Assembly (NCBI RefSeq): GCF_010731875.1
Contig: NZ_AP022595.1
Location: 868,001-932,000, forward strand
Origin: Mycolicibacterium sarraceniae
Lineage (GTDB): Bacteria; Actinomycetota; Actinomycetes; Mycobacteriales; Mycobacteriaceae
DNA: 64,000 bases
Direction of reading: 5' to 3'
Positions within the stretch are counted from its first letter, which is position 1. Every line of letters begins with the position of its first letter. The position numbers were made by a program, and so were the translations under genes. The notes under the pieces are model-generated. The model had not been told where the DNA came from. It worked only from the letters and a program-made list of their open reading frames with translations, and ran no database searches. This document shows positions 15,537-26,386 of the stretch, piece after piece.

Positions 15537-17555
15537 ATGAGTGATGGCGGCAACGCCACGCCCGGCCAGCACCGCAGCCCTGACGAGGGCGAGCGGGAGA
15601 CCCACACACCGCGACCGGCCGCCGGCGTCGAGCCGTGGGAGCGCGCCCAACCGATCACCCCCCGCCGGGCAGCCGACACGCCCCCGACGAGCGGTAATCA
15701 CACCGAGGGTGTGACCGTGGCGGACCTGATCGCCAAGCTCTCTGGGGCCACCCCCGCCGCGGAGCCCACCCGCCACCGCGCCGAAGCCCCACCGCTCGAT
15801 GAAGATCTCGCGGACGATTCCACCGACCTCACCGTGCCCATCCCGGTGGTCAGCGCCGCCTACGCCGCCGAAGTGCCCGACCTCGAGGCCCTCAACCGGG
15901 TCAGCGGGCCGCTCACGGCCGACCCCAACCCGTCCGCGACGCCTGCGCCGACGAGCACCAAGAAAAAGCGGACCAAGACGCGCAAGCCTGTCCTCGTGGC
16001 CGGCCGGTCCGCAGCGGCGATCTTCGCGGTGTCAGCGCTCGTTCTGACCGGGGGCGCCTGGCAGTGGCAGTCCACCAAGAACGGACTGCTGCGCAACGTC
16101 GCGGCGCTGGATCTCGACTCACGCGACATCGTCGACCCCAACGCGCAGTTCGGCGACGAGAACTTCCTGATCGTCGGGGTCGACAGCCGCACCGGCGCCA
16201 ACGGGGAGATCGGTGCCGGCACCACTGCGGACGCCGACGGCGCCCGGTCGGACACCGTGATGCTGGTCAATGTTCCGGCCGACCGCAAGCGCGTCGTCGT
16301 CGTGTCCTTCCCCCGCGACCTCGCCATCACCCCGGCCTACTGCCAGGCCTGGGATCCCGACAGCGGCAAGTACGGCCCGGTGCTCAACAAGTACACCGGC
16401 GAGAAGAGCGACGACTACCGCTACACCGAAACGAAGCTCAACTCGGCCTACGCCTACGGCGGACCGAAATGCCTGGTAAAGGTCATCCAAAAGTTGTCGG
16501 GCCTGTCGATCAACCGCTTCATGGCGGTCGACTTCGCCGGATTCTCGAAGATGGTCGACGCCGTGGGCGGCGTCGACGTCTGCAGCACCACCCCGCTGTC
16601 GGACTACGAGCTGGGCACGGTGCTGGCCAGCGCCGGGCACCAGACGCTGGACGGGCACACCGCGCTGAACTACGTCCGCGCCCGCCAGGTCACCACCGAG
16701 GTCAACGGTGACTACGGCCGGATCAAGCGCCAGCAGCTGTTCTTGTCCTCGCTGCTGCGGTCGATCATCTCCAAGGACACGCTGTTCAGCCTGAGCAAGC
16801 TCAACAACGTGGTGAATATGTTCATCGACGACACCTACGTGGACAACGTCCGGACGAAGGATCTCGTCGACCTTGGCCAGTCATTGCAGGGCGTCAACGC
16901 CGGCCGGATCACCTTCGTCACCGTCCCCACCACCGGAGTGACCGACGCCGACGGCAATGAGCAACCGCGCACCGAGGACATTCGGAGATTGTTCGACGCG
17001 ATCATCAACGATGATCCGTTGCCGGGTGAGAACGACACCAACGCGACGATCAGCCCGATGACCGCGGGGCAAAAGACACTTCAGGCCGCCAAGCCGAGCA
17101 CCGTCGAGGTGCCGGCCGGCACCACTCAGACCGAGTTGGTCAATGCGGTGACGACCGATCCGCACGACATCAGCGTGCAGGTCTCCAATTCCACCGGCCA
17201 GGACGGGTTGGGCGCCACCGCCACCGCGGCGTTGCGCGAACACGGTTTTCATGTGCTGGACCCCGACAACTACACCGGCGAGGCGGTCAACACGACGACC
17301 GTCATGTTCTCGGCGGGCAACGAGCAGGCCGCCGCCACCGTCGCAGCCGCATTCCCTGCCGCGCAGATGGAGAGAGTTGACGGTCCGGAGAACACCATTC
17401 AGGTAGTGCTCGGACCTGACTTCAGCGCTGTGGGAACACCGCCGCCGAGCGGATCGAGCGTCAGCGTCCATGTGAGCCACAACTCCAAGAGCACCCCCAC
17501 CCAGCTGCCGGAAGATCTCACGGTCACCAACGCCGCGGACGTCACCTGCGAGTAA
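15537..17555 (+). CDS. LytR-CpsA-Psr (LCP) family wall-polymer ligase
   Basis: 672 residues; positional counterpart of Rv0822c. A long hydrophilic, Pro-rich cytoplasmic region (1-150) ends in a basic KKKRTKTRK stretch and one membrane helix (about 152-178). The extracellular LCP domain follows: NFLIVGVDSRTG at about 208, RSDTVMLVNVP and VVVVSFPRD with the conserved Asp/Arg, later LNYVRARQV and RIKRQQLF. A LytR_C domain fills about 540-672. LCP enzymes attach arabinogalactan or similar polymers to peptidoglycan. ATG 15537 follows GGAGG by 9 nt. Confidence 0.92.
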   Translation: MSDGGNATPGQHRSPDEGERETHTPRPAAGVEPWERAQPITPRRAADTPPTSGNHTEGVTVADLIAKLSGATPAAEPTRHRAEAPPLDEDLADDSTDLTVPIPVVSAAYAAEVPDLEALNRVSGPLTADPNPSATPAPTSTKKKRTKTRKPVLVAGRSAAAIFAVSALVLTGGAWQWQSTKNGLLRNVAALDLDSRDIVDPNAQFGDENFLIVGVDSRTGANGEIGAGTTADADGARSDTVMLVNVPADRKRVVVVSFPRDLAITPAYCQAWDPDSGKYGPVLNKYTGEKSDDYRYTETKLNSAYAYGGPKCLVKVIQKLSGLSINRFMAVDFAGFSKMVDAVGGVDVCSTTPLSDYELGTVLASAGHQTLDGHTALNYVRARQVTTEVNGDYGRIKRQQLFLSSLLRSIISKDTLFSLSKLNNVVNMFIDDTYVDNVRTKDLVDLGQSLQGVNAGRITFVTVPTTGVTDADGNEQPRTEDIRRLFDAIINDDPLPGENDTNATISPMTAGQKTLQAAKPSTVEVPAGTTQTELVNAVTTDPHDISVQVSNSTGQDGLGATATAALREHGFHVLDPDNYTGEAVNTTTVMFSAGNEQAAATVAAAFPAAQMERVDGPENTIQVVLGPDFSAVGTPPPSGSSVSVHVSHNSKSTPTQLPEDLTVTNAADVTCE

Positions 17556-17585
17556 TCCGCCCAGGCATGGCGCGCGTTTGCTTTC

Positions 17586-17641
17586 ATTCACCATTCGTTC
17601 ACCCCGGCTCGGCAGACTGGGCAGGCTGCGGAAAGTAGGGT
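17586..17641 (+). promoter_or_regulatory. phoU promoter with RegX3/Pho-box-like direct repeat
   Basis: ATTCACC (17586-17592) and GTTCACC (17597-17603) form a direct repeat with the 11-bp period expected of OmpR/PhoB-type regulators. TAGGGT (17636-17641) is a -10 box, 6 nt before the phoU ATG, suggesting a leaderless transcript. The repeat centres about 53 bp upstream of that start, a normal activator position. RegX3 is the known phosphate regulator of mycobacteria; binding here is inferred. Confidence 0.55.
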
Positions 17642-17647
17642 GAAGCC

Positions 17648-18313
17648 ATGCGCACTGCGTACCACGAGCAACTCGATGCTCTCACCAATCAATTGGCCGA
17701 CATGTGTCGGCTGGCCGGACTCGCGATGGAACGGGCGACCCAGTCGCTGCTGCAGGCCGACCTCGTGCTTGCCGAGCAAGTCATCACCGACCACGACCAG
17801 ATCTCCACGGCCAGCGCCCGCGCAGAGGAAGCGGCGTTCGTGCTGCTCGCGCTGCAGGCACCGGTGGCCGGCGACCTGCGGGCCATTGTCAGTTCCATTC
17901 AGATCGTCGCCGATGTCGAACGCATGGGCGCGCTGGCCCTGCACGTCGCCAAGATCTCGCGCCGTCGCCACCCACAGCACGCACTGCCCGAGGAAGTGAA
18001 CGGCTACTTCGCCGAAATGGGCCGTGTCGCAGTGGAATTGGGTAACAGTGCTCGCGAAGTTCTGCTGTCCCGGGATCCGGAAAAGGCTCGTCGCATCCGC
18101 GAGGAAGACGACGCGATGGACGATCTGCACCGGCACCTGTTCACCGTGCTGATGGATCGCGAGTGGAAGCACGGTGTAGCCGCGGCGGTGGACGTGACCC
18201 TGCTGGGCCGGTTCTACGAGCGCTTCGCCGACCACGCCGTGGAGATCTCCCGGCGGGTGATCTTCCAGGTCACCGGCCGGCTGCCCGAAGAAGAGGAAAT
18301 CCCGACCTGCTAA
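17648..18313 (+). CDS. phoU: Phosphate signalling regulator PhoU/PhoY2
   Basis: 221 residues; two PhoU three-helix repeats (about 8-100 and 115-205). Family residues include the VITDHDQI region and the second-repeat equivalents around [14 protein letters not shown], plus [14 protein letters not shown]. In mycobacteria PhoY proteins link the Pst transporter to SenX3-RegX3 and keep the regulon off in high phosphate. It is convergent with pstB, and a strong bidirectional hairpin separates them. The GTTCACC repeats at its promoter match those at pstS. Confidence 0.95.
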   Translation: MRTAYHEQLDALTNQLADMCRLAGLAMERATQSLLQADLVLAEQVITDHDQISTASARAEEAAFVLLALQAPVAGDLRAIVSSIQIVADVERMGALALHVAKISRRRHPQHALPEEVNGYFAEMGRVAVELGNSAREVLLSRDPEKARRIREEDDAMDDLHRHLFTVLMDREWKHGVAAAVDVTLLGRFYERFADHAVEISRRVIFQVTGRLPEEEEIPTC

Positions 18314-18342
18314 AGGTACTGAGGGGCCTACCCTCAGCCTGA

Positions 18343-18375
18343 AAAACCCGGTATCCCAAAGGGATACCGGGTTTT
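18343..18375. terminator. Bidirectional intrinsic terminator between phoU and pstB
   Basis: A perfect 15-bp stem (AAAACCCGGTATCCC with GGGATACCGGGTTTT) around an AAA loop, with A- and T-runs at its two edges, so it can end transcription from either side. Confidence 0.9.
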
Positions 18376-18388
18376 CGTTGCTTTCGGA

Positions 18389-19165
18389 CTAGCCGAATCG
18401 CCCGGAGATGTAGTCCTCGGTGGCCTTCTGACTCGGGTTGGAGAAGATTTTTTCGGTGTCGTCGATCTCAACCAACTGGCCCGGCCTACCGGTGGCCTCC
18501 AGGTTGAAGAACGCCGTCTGATCGCTGACGCGGGCGGCCTGCTGCATGTTGTGCGTGACGATGACGATCGTGAACTCCTGCTTGAGTTCGCCGATCAGAT
18601 CCTCGATGGCCAGCGTGGAAATGGGGTCCAGCGCTGAACAGGGCTCGTCCATCAGCAGGACGTCGGGCTGCACGGCGATCGCGCGAGCGATGCACAGACG
18701 CTGTTGCTGACCGCCGGAGAGACCACCGCCGGGCTTCTCGAGACGGTCCTTGACCTCGTTCCAGAGGTTGGCACCCTTCAGCGAGCGCTCGGCGGTCTCG
18801 TCGAGCACCTTCTTGTTGCGCACACCCTGCAGCTTCAGGCCGGCGACCACATTGTCGCGAATCGACATGGTGGGGAACGGGTTAGGCCGCTGGAAAACCA
18901 TACCGATGGTCTTGCGCACACCCACCGGGTCGACCCCGGAGCCGTAGATGTCCTCGCCGTCGAGCAAGACCGAGCCCTCGACCCGCGCGCCCGGGATGAC
19001 TTCATGCATGCGGTTGAGCGTGCGCAGCACGGTGGACTTGCCGCAGCCCGACGGACCGATGAACGCGGTCACGTTGCGCGGGGGCACCGCAAGCGACACA
19101 TCGGAGACCGCGTGGAAGCTGCCGTAGTAGATGTTTACGTCTTTGAGATCAAGCCGCTTGGCCAT
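18389..19165 (-). CDS. pstB: Phosphate ABC transporter ATP-binding protein PstB (PhoT)
   Basis: 258 residues, full length. Walker [10 protein letters not shown] (about 34-42), signature LSGGQQQR, Walker [14 protein letters not shown] and the switch His in [10 protein letters not shown]. It hydrolyses ATP to drive phosphate import through PstC/PstA. The [10 protein letters not shown]-loop sequence is specific to PstB. AGGAG lies 8 nt before the ATG. Last gene of pstSCAB; counterpart of Rv0820. Confidence 0.96.
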   Translation of the reverse strand: MAKRLDLKDVNIYYGSFHAVSDVSLAVPPRNVTAFIGPSGCGKSTVLRTLNRMHEVIPGARVEGSVLLDGEDIYGSGVDPVGVRKTIGMVFQRPNPFPTMSIRDNVVAGLKLQGVRNKKVLDETAERSLKGANLWNEVKDRLEKPGGGLSGGQQQRLCIARAIAVQPDVLLMDEPCSALDPISTLAIEDLIGELKQEFTIVIVTHNMQQAARVSDQTAFFNLEATGRPGQLVEIDDTEKIFSNPSQKATEDYISGRFG

Positions 19166-19188
19166 CGTCAGTACTCTCCTAAACCTGC

Positions 19189-20103
19189 TTAGACCTTCTT
19201 GGGGGCAAAGAATTTGGCGACAAAGCGGGCGCCGACATTGAGGACCGCGATGAGCACGATCAAGGTCAGTGCCGCACCCCAGAGCCGATCGGTCGGAACG
19301 GGATTGGCGCCCGCGCCGGCCGAAGTCTGGTCGTACATCATGCCGGGCAATGAGCCCATGAAGCCGTTGAACATATCGAAGTTCATCGCCTGCGAATACC
19401 CGACCAGGATCAGCAGCGGCGCCGTCTCACCCATGACGCGGGCCAGTGCCAGCATGATGCCGGTGACGATGCCCGACAACGCCGTCGGAATCACAATGCG
19501 GGCAATGGTTTTCCACTTCGGCACGCCGAGTGCGTAGCTGGCCTCGCGCAGATCCATCGGCACGATCCGCAGCATCTCCTCGGTGGAGCGCACGATCACC
19601 GGGATCATCAGCAGCACCAGGGCCAGCGATACCGCGAACCCGGATCGCTGGAAGCCCAGGGTCGCGACCCACAGGGCGTAGATGAACAGCGCCGCGACGA
19701 TCGAGGGCACACCGGTGAGGATGTCCACCATGAACGTGGTGAGCTTGCCCAGCCGGGTGCCGCCGCCGTACTCCACCAGGTAGATGCCGACGAACACGCC
19801 GACCGGGATCGAGATGATCGCGCAGAAAAGTCCTTGCAGCACAGTGCCGACCAGCGCGTGGTACACGCCGCCGCCGTCCGCGAAGGCCGTCATTCCGGCC
19901 TGCGAATTCATCCACCAGGTGCTGTCCAGGACGGTGCCCAGACCCTTGGTGATCACCGAGTACAGCACCCAGATCAGGGGTACCACGGCGACAGCCACCG
20001 ACAGCGTCACCAGAACGGTGGCGGTGTTGTTGGTGATCTTGCGGCGCAGGCTGACCGCCTGGAAGGTGGGCACCTTGACCGGCTTGTCCAGAGTCGAGGT
20101 CAT
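19189..20103 (-). CDS. pstA: Phosphate ABC transporter permease PstA
   Basis: 304 residues, six predicted membrane helices. The cytoplasmic EAA-type loop [28 protein letters not shown] couples it to PstB. It forms the phosphate channel with PstC. Its ATG overlaps the pstC stop (ATGA), showing translational coupling. Confidence 0.95.
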   Translation of the reverse strand: MTSTLDKPVKVPTFQAVSLRRKITNNTATVLVTLSVAVAVVPLIWVLYSVITKGLGTVLDSTWWMNSQAGMTAFADGGGVYHALVGTVLQGLFCAIISIPVGVFVGIYLVEYGGGTRLGKLTTFMVDILTGVPSIVAALFIYALWVATLGFQRSGFAVSLALVLLMIPVIVRSTEEMLRIVPMDLREASYALGVPKWKTIARIVIPTALSGIVTGIMLALARVMGETAPLLILVGYSQAMNFDMFNGFMGSLPGMMYDQTSAGAGANPVPTDRLWGAALTLIVLIAVLNVGARFVAKFFAPKKV

Positions 20104-21173
20104 CGGGCACCCCTTCCGGCCACCGCGGCGCGGGCCGCCGAGTTGACCACGAACGTCAGGATGAACAGCACCAGGCCGGCGGCAATGTAGGCCCCCGCCT
20201 TGTACTGGTCGTTGAATTCCGAAGCGGCCGAGGCGATCTTGCTGGCAAAGGTGTAGCCGGCGTCGAACAGCGACCAGCCGAACGCTTTCTGCGTGCCGCG
20301 CAGGATGATCAACAGCGCGATCGTCTCACCGAGGGCGCGGCCCAGGCCGAGCATCGCACCGCTGATGTAGCCGGACAGCCCGAACGGCAGCACCGTGGTC
20401 CTGACCACTTCCCAGCGGGTGGCGCCCAGTGCCAGCGCCGCCTCGATCTGGCCCCGCGGCGTCTGGACGAACACCTCGCGGCTGACGGCGGTGATGATCG
20501 GCAGGATCATCACCGCCAGCACGATCCCGGCGGTGAAGATGGTGCCGCCGCCGGCCACCGACGCATTGCCGGTGTCGAACAGGAAAATCCAGCTGAGGTT
20601 GGCATTGAGCCACAGCGCGAGCGGCTTGAGCACCGGAGCCAGCACGTACAGGCCCCAGACGCCGTAGATGATCGACGGCACCGCGGCCAGTAGATCCACC
20701 ATGTAACCCAGCGGCCCGGACACCCGGCGCGGGGCGTACTGCGTCAAGAAAACTGCGATACCCAACGCGACCGGCATTGCCAGGATCAGGGCGAACAGGG
20801 AGACGAACACCGTCACCTGCAGCAGATCCAGGATGCCGAACTTCATATGGGCGGTGTCGGTGGTGACCCAGTTACCGCCGTAGGTGAAGAAATTCGCGTC
20901 GTTACGCCCCAACGCCGGCACCGCACGCCAGACGAGGAACAGGCCGATCGCGGCGATCAGCGCGATGACGAGAACACCGGAACCCTCCGAGAGCCCGCGG
21001 AAAATCCGGTCACCGATACGCACTTTGGCGTTTCCGGACGGGTTCGTCGGGATTGAGGGCTTCTCCGGGAAAGCTGCGGCCACGACTTCTCCGGAGCCAG
21101 CACTCACTGGATTAGGTCCCGGCACATCTTGGGTCACATTCACCCCATCGCTCACTGATCTCTCCATCGTCAC
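20100..21173 (-). CDS. pstC: Phosphate ABC transporter permease PstC
   Basis: 357 residues. A hydrophilic N-terminal 50 residues precedes about six membrane helices. The EAA loop is [32 protein letters not shown] start at 21173, 28 bp after the pstS stop. Overlaps pstA by 4 nt. Confidence 0.95.
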   Translation of the reverse strand: MTMERSVSDGVNVTQDVPGPNPVSAGSGEVVAAAFPEKPSIPTNPSGNAKVRIGDRIFRGLSEGSGVLVIALIAAIGLFLVWRAVPALGRNDANFFTYGGNWVTTDTAHMKFGILDLLQVTVFVSLFALILAMPVALGIAVFLTQYAPRRVSGPLGYMVDLLAAVPSIIYGVWGLYVLAPVLKPLALWLNANLSWIFLFDTGNASVAGGGTIFTAGIVLAVMILPIITAVSREVFVQTPRGQIEAALALGATRWEVVRTTVLPFGLSGYISGAMLGLGRALGETIALLIILRGTQKAFGWSLFDAGYTFASKIASAASEFNDQYKAGAYIAAGLVLFILTFVVNSAARAAVAGRGAR

Positions 21174-21200
21174 CGCAATCGACCTGCCTCGCCAGCGCTG

Positions 21201-22325
21201 TTACTGAATTGCTTTGACGGCGGTCAGCAGTCGCTGCTTGAACGAGTCCGGCAGCGGGACGTAACCGGCAGCCGGAAGCCCGGCCTGACCGTCGTTGGCG
21301 GCCACGGTCAGGAACGACCTGACCGCTGCCGAGGTATCGGCGGGATAGCCCTTGGAGCACACGATCTCATAGGTCGCCAGCATCAACGGGTAGGCGCCGG
21401 CGGCCTTGGTGGAGTACAGCGCGTTCAGGTCCAGGACCAGATCGTTTCCGGTACCCGAGATCTTCGCGGAGTCGATCGCGGCCTTGGTGGTGTCATCGGT
21501 CAGCGCGACCGGTCCACCACCGTTGTCGATCTGGGCGACGGTCAGCTTGGCCTGGTCGGCGAAGCCCTTCTCGACGTAGCCGATCGCGCCCGGGGTGGCC
21601 TGCACAGCCTGCACGACACCGGCGGTCTTCTGCGCGCCCTCACCCGCGCCGCCCTGGAACTCCTTGCCCGCACCCTTGGTCCAGGTCTGCGGAGCGGCAG
21701 CGCCCAGGTACTTCTGGAAGTTGTCGGTGGTGCCCGAGGAATCCGAGCGGTAGATCGGGGTGATCTTCTGGTCGGGCAGCGAGGCGCCGCTGTTCAGCGC
21801 GGCGATCGCGGGGTCGTTCCAGTTGGTGATGGCACCGGTGAAGATCTTGGCGAGCACGTCGGCGTTGACCACGAGATTGTCGACACCGGGCAGGTTGTAG
21901 CCCAGCGCAACCGGGCCGAAGACCAGCGGCAAGTTCCACGCCGGGTTTCCACCACAACGCTTGGCGGCGGGGTCGGTCTGGTCCTTGGACAGCGCCGAGT
22001 CGGAGCCGGCAAAGTCGACCTGGCCGGCGATGAACTGGGTGACACCCGCGCCCGAGCCGGTCGGGTTGTAGGAAAGGTTCTTGCCCGGACACTTCTGGCC
22101 CCACACCTGGTTGAACACCGCAATGGCGTTCTGCTGCGCGGTCGAGCCTTCGGCGGTCAGGGCGTTCTTGCCGCCGCAGTCGGTCGCCGCACTGGACGAG
22201 CCGGATGCGTTCGTCGACGACGAACCGGAGTTGTTGTCGCTACCGCAGGCGGTGAGCGTCAGGCCGGTGATGGCCGTTGCTGACACGGTCACGAAGAACG
22301 CCTTGCCAAACCTGTTCAGATTCAC
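21201..22325 (-). CDS. pstS: Phosphate-binding lipoprotein PstS
   Basis: 374 residues. A signal peptide ends in the lipobox LTAC (Cys27), followed by a Ser/Asn-rich linker. The binding protein has the phosphate-contacting elements AEGSTAQQNA, FAGSDSALSKDQ and IYRSDSSGTTDNFQKYL. Outer-face, membrane-anchored phosphate receptor of the Pst system. GTG start. The upstream region carries direct repeats resembling those before phoU. Confidence 0.96.
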   Translation of the reverse strand: MNLNRFGKAFFVTVSATAITGLTLTACGSDNNSGSSSTNASGSSSAATDCGGKNALTAEGSTAQQNAIAVFNQVWGQKCPGKNLSYNPTGSGAGVTQFIAGQVDFAGSDSALSKDQTDPAAKRCGGNPAWNLPLVFGPVALGYNLPGVDNLVVNADVLAKIFTGAITNWNDPAIAALNSGASLPDQKITPIYRSDSSGTTDNFQKYLGAAAPQTWTKGAGKEFQGGAGEGAQKTAGVVQAVQATPGAIGYVEKGFADQAKLTVAQIDNGGGPVALTDDTTKAAIDSAKISGTGNDLVLDLNALYSTKAAGAYPLMLATYEIVCSKGYPADTSAAVRSFLTVAANDGQAGLPAAGYVPLPDSFKQRLLTAVKAIQ

Positions 22326-22423
22326 CTATCCCACTTTCTCCAGTGTTGCCCTGTTCGCCCCAGTAGGAGCGCATGCATCACCCGGGAAGTTAGGCGGTGG
22401 GGGTGGACGGAACCCGCCCGGAA

Positions 22424-22453
22424 TATGAATGGAGGGTGAACAGGTTGATGAAC
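22424..22453 (-). promoter_or_regulatory. Pho-box-like direct repeats upstream of pstS
   Basis: Read on the minus strand: GTTCATC, then GTTCACC 12 nt on, then ATTCATA 11 nt on. The repeat unit matches the GTTCACC pair before phoU. Likely the RegX3 activator site of the pst operon; inferred from sequence similarity only. Confidence 0.5.
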
Positions 22454-22476
22454 GCCGCGTTGCGGAATGTCGCTAA

Positions 22477-24260
<1,784 letters not shown>

Positions 24261-24424
24261 TGCCCTGGATACTCAATCGTCGACAGCGTCGTCGCGTTGA
24301 CCCACCAGACTCATGGGCGACATATGGCCGTTACCCGACCATGGGTCACATAACTTTAACCCCCTACCTGCTATTTAGCCGATCTGGCGGATTCGCCCCC
24401 GCCGCCAAGGGGTGGCGCGGCGGT

Positions 24425-25255
24425 ATGCCGGCGACGGCCGTGAGCCAGAATGTGCAGGTGCGAAAGCTGCTGATCACCCTGGCCGCCACGGCGATCACCG
24501 TGGTGGTCGGGGCCGTCGGCGCAGATTTCGGGGCGACGATCTACGCCGAGTACCGGCTGGCCCGCACCGTGCGGTCCGCCGCGGGACTCTCATTCGATCC
24601 GTCGGTCGCCATCCTGGGCTTCCCGTTCATCCGCCAGGCTGCCCGCCACCATTTCAGTGAGATCGAGATCAAGGCCAACGGGGTGGACCATCCGGTGGTC
24701 GGCCGTGCCTCGCTAGAAGCCACCCTGCACAACATCGACCTCACGGAAGCGTCGTGGCTGATCAGACCGGATGCGAACCTGCCTGTCGGCAAGCTGGAGA
24801 GCCGCATCATCATCGACTCCGGCCACCTGGGCCGGTCCATGGGGATGAAAGACCTGATGGTCGAGGCCCCGTCCAAGGAGACCAACGACGCCACCGGCGG
24901 CACCACCGAGTCCGGCATCTCGGGCAGCAAGGGGCTGGTGTTCACCGGAACGCCGACGAAAGCCGGCATCGACACGCCGGTGAGCGTCGCGGTGGATCTG
25001 TCGACCGCCGGCCTCGAGCAGACCACCCTGGTCTTCACCGCCACCGACGTGCAGACCGGCCCCGGCACAGCCGACCGCCCGGTACCCGACGACAAGAAGG
25101 CCGCCGTGCTGGCCGAATTCAGCGGTAGCCTGCCAGGCCAGAAGCTCCCATTCGGGGTGCACCCAACCACTGTGGGCGCCCGCGGATCGGACATCATCAT
25201 CGAGGGCATCACCGAGGGAGTAACCGTCCGCCTCGACGGGTTCACCCAGTCATGA
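24425..25255 (+). CDS. lmeA: Mannan chain length control protein LmeA (DUF2993)
   Basis: 276 residues. An N-terminal membrane anchor or signal (KLLITLAATAITVVVGAVGA) precedes a periplasmic DUF2993 domain rich in beta strands (about 60-275). The counterpart beside glnR in M. smegmatis is needed to elongate the lipomannan mannan backbone. ATG 24425 is used; a GTG at 24452 would still keep the membrane segment. Overlaps thiX by 4 nt (ATGA). Confidence 0.85.
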   Translation: MPATAVSQNVQVRKLLITLAATAITVVVGAVGADFGATIYAEYRLARTVRSAAGLSFDPSVAILGFPFIRQAARHHFSEIEIKANGVDHPVVGRASLEATLHNIDLTEASWLIRPDANLPVGKLESRIIIDSGHLGRSMGMKDLMVEAPSKETNDATGGTTESGISGSKGLVFTGTPTKAGIDTPVSVAVDLSTAGLEQTTLVFTATDVQTGPGTADRPVPDDKKAAVLAEFSGSLPGQKLPFGVHPTTVGARGSDIIIEGITEGVTVRLDGFTQS

Positions 25256-25668
25256 CCCCGTACCTCACCGCGATAGTCGCCATCGCCGCCGCCCTGGCCG
25301 TGGCCGGCCTGGCCGGCGTGCTGCACAACCGGCGTTCGGGAGTCGTGCGCGAGGCCGAATCACCCGATATCGACATCAGCGACCTGGCCCTTTCGGCGAC
25401 CGGGCCCACGATCGTGCATTTCAGCGCAGTCTGGTGCGGACCCTGTGCGGGGGTTCGACGGGTGGTCGACCAGGTCTGCGCCGATATGAGTGAGGTAGCT
25501 CATGTCGAGATCGATATGGATGCCAATCCAGCTGCCGCACGCAGGCTTTCGGTGCTGTCATTGCCGACGACGTTCATCTTCGATGCCCAGGGCCGGCAGC
25601 GATACCGCACAGCTGGGGTTCCCAGGGCTGCTGACCTGCGCTCGGCCCTCGAACCTCTGTTGGCCTGA
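25252..25668 (+). CDS. thiX: Membrane-anchored thioredoxin-like protein
   Basis: 138 residues. An N-terminal membrane helix (about 4-25) is followed by a thioredoxin fold with WCGPC (about 63-67), the strand VEIDMDANP and cis-Pro in SLPTTFIFD. Likely an extracytoplasmic disulfide reductase. Start overlaps the lmeA stop; counterpart of Rv0816c, here leading towards the sulfur genes. Confidence 0.88.
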   Translation: MTPYLTAIVAIAAALAVAGLAGVLHNRRSGVVREAESPDIDISDLALSATGPTIVHFSAVWCGPCAGVRRVVDQVCADMSEVAHVEIDMDANPAAARRLSVLSLPTTFIFDAQGRQRYRTAGVPRAADLRSALEPLLA

Positions 25669-25684
25669 GACCCCGGTCATTGGG

Positions 25685-25690
25685 TAGCAT
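25685..25690 (+). promoter_or_regulatory. -10 box of the cysteine-leader transcript
   Basis: TAGCAT ends 7 nt before GTG 25698, the spacing of a leaderless start. The RNA would begin at the leader peptide's first codon. Confidence 0.65.
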
Positions 25691-25697
25691 GTCTGGC

Positions 25698-25790
25698 GTG
25701 TCAGCCCGTCTCGAGCTATCGCTCACCAAGCGTCGCGCAGTCGATCTGTGCCGCATCGCGGGTTGTTGCTGTTGTTGCTGTAGCTGCTGA
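25698..25790 (+). CDS. Leaderless polycysteine leader peptide (cysteine-responsive attenuator)
   Basis: 30 codons from GTG 25698. The peptide ends Arg-Ile-Ala-Gly, six Cys codons, Ser, Cys, stop. Such leaderless polycysteine reading frames are described ahead of sulfur operons in mycobacteria, where ribosomes stalling for lack of Cys-tRNA raise downstream expression. An in-frame ATG at 25689 overlaps the -10 box and is less likely. About 90 nt with inverted repeats (e.g. CCGC and GCGG at 25820-25842) separate it from the DUF4395 gene and could form the switch. Confidence 0.88.
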   Translation: MSARLELSLTKRRAVDLCRIAGCCCCCCSC

Positions 25791-25879
25791 GTTGCCGCGC
25801 CAATCTCTCGCGCCGCCACTCTGGAGCGGCCGTTGGTGGCCTGCCTCCGTCCAGCCCGATGAGCAACAGGAGTACATAA

Positions 25880-26353
25880 ATGTCGACCAACACCATTACC
25901 ATCGGCGCCCCCGCGCAAGTAGACGTCCGCGGCCCCCGCTTCGCGGCGTGGGTCACCACCGCCGTACTGATCGCGGTCCTGGCGATCTCGGGATTCAGCA
26001 CGGGTGGTGCCGCCGCACTGCTCGCCCTGCAGGCTGTCGTGTTCGCGTTCGGAGCCGTGCGCGGACCGCGTCAACATCCGTACGGGTTGATCTTCGCCAA
26101 TCTGGTGGCACCGCGCCTGAGCCCGGTCTCCGAGCGGGAGCCGGTGCCGCCCTTGAAGTTCGCTCAGCTGGTCGGCTTGGTATTCGCTGTCGTCGGCGTC
26201 GCCGGCTTCGCGTTCGGGGTGCCGCCGCTCGGCACCATCGCTACTGCGTTCGCTCTGTTCGCCGCTTTCCTCAACGCAGCCTTCGGCATCTGCCTCGGCT
26301 GCCAGCTCTACCCACTGGTGGCCCGGCGGCGTCCCGCTCCGAGCACCACCTGA
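25880..26353 (+). CDS. DUF4395 membrane protein
   Basis: 157 residues, about four membrane helices. The conserved DUF4395 features are GPRFAAWVTT near the start, RGPRQHPYGLIF, and the cysteine pair in GICLGCQLYPL near the end. Often found next to thiosulfate sulfurtransferase genes; the Cys pair suggests a role in sulfur transfer or thiol redox at the membrane, which is unproven. AGGAG lies 7-8 nt before the ATG. First gene after the cysteine leader. Confidence 0.85.
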   Translation: MSTNTITIGAPAQVDVRGPRFAAWVTTAVLIAVLAISGFSTGGAAALLALQAVVFAFGAVRGPRQHPYGLIFANLVAPRLSPVSEREPVPPLKFAQLVGLVFAVVGVAGFAFGVPPLGTIATAFALFAAFLNAAFGICLGCQLYPLVARRRPAPSTT

Positions 26354-26386
26354 CGCTTACGACACGCAACGGAAAGGAACTACTTC

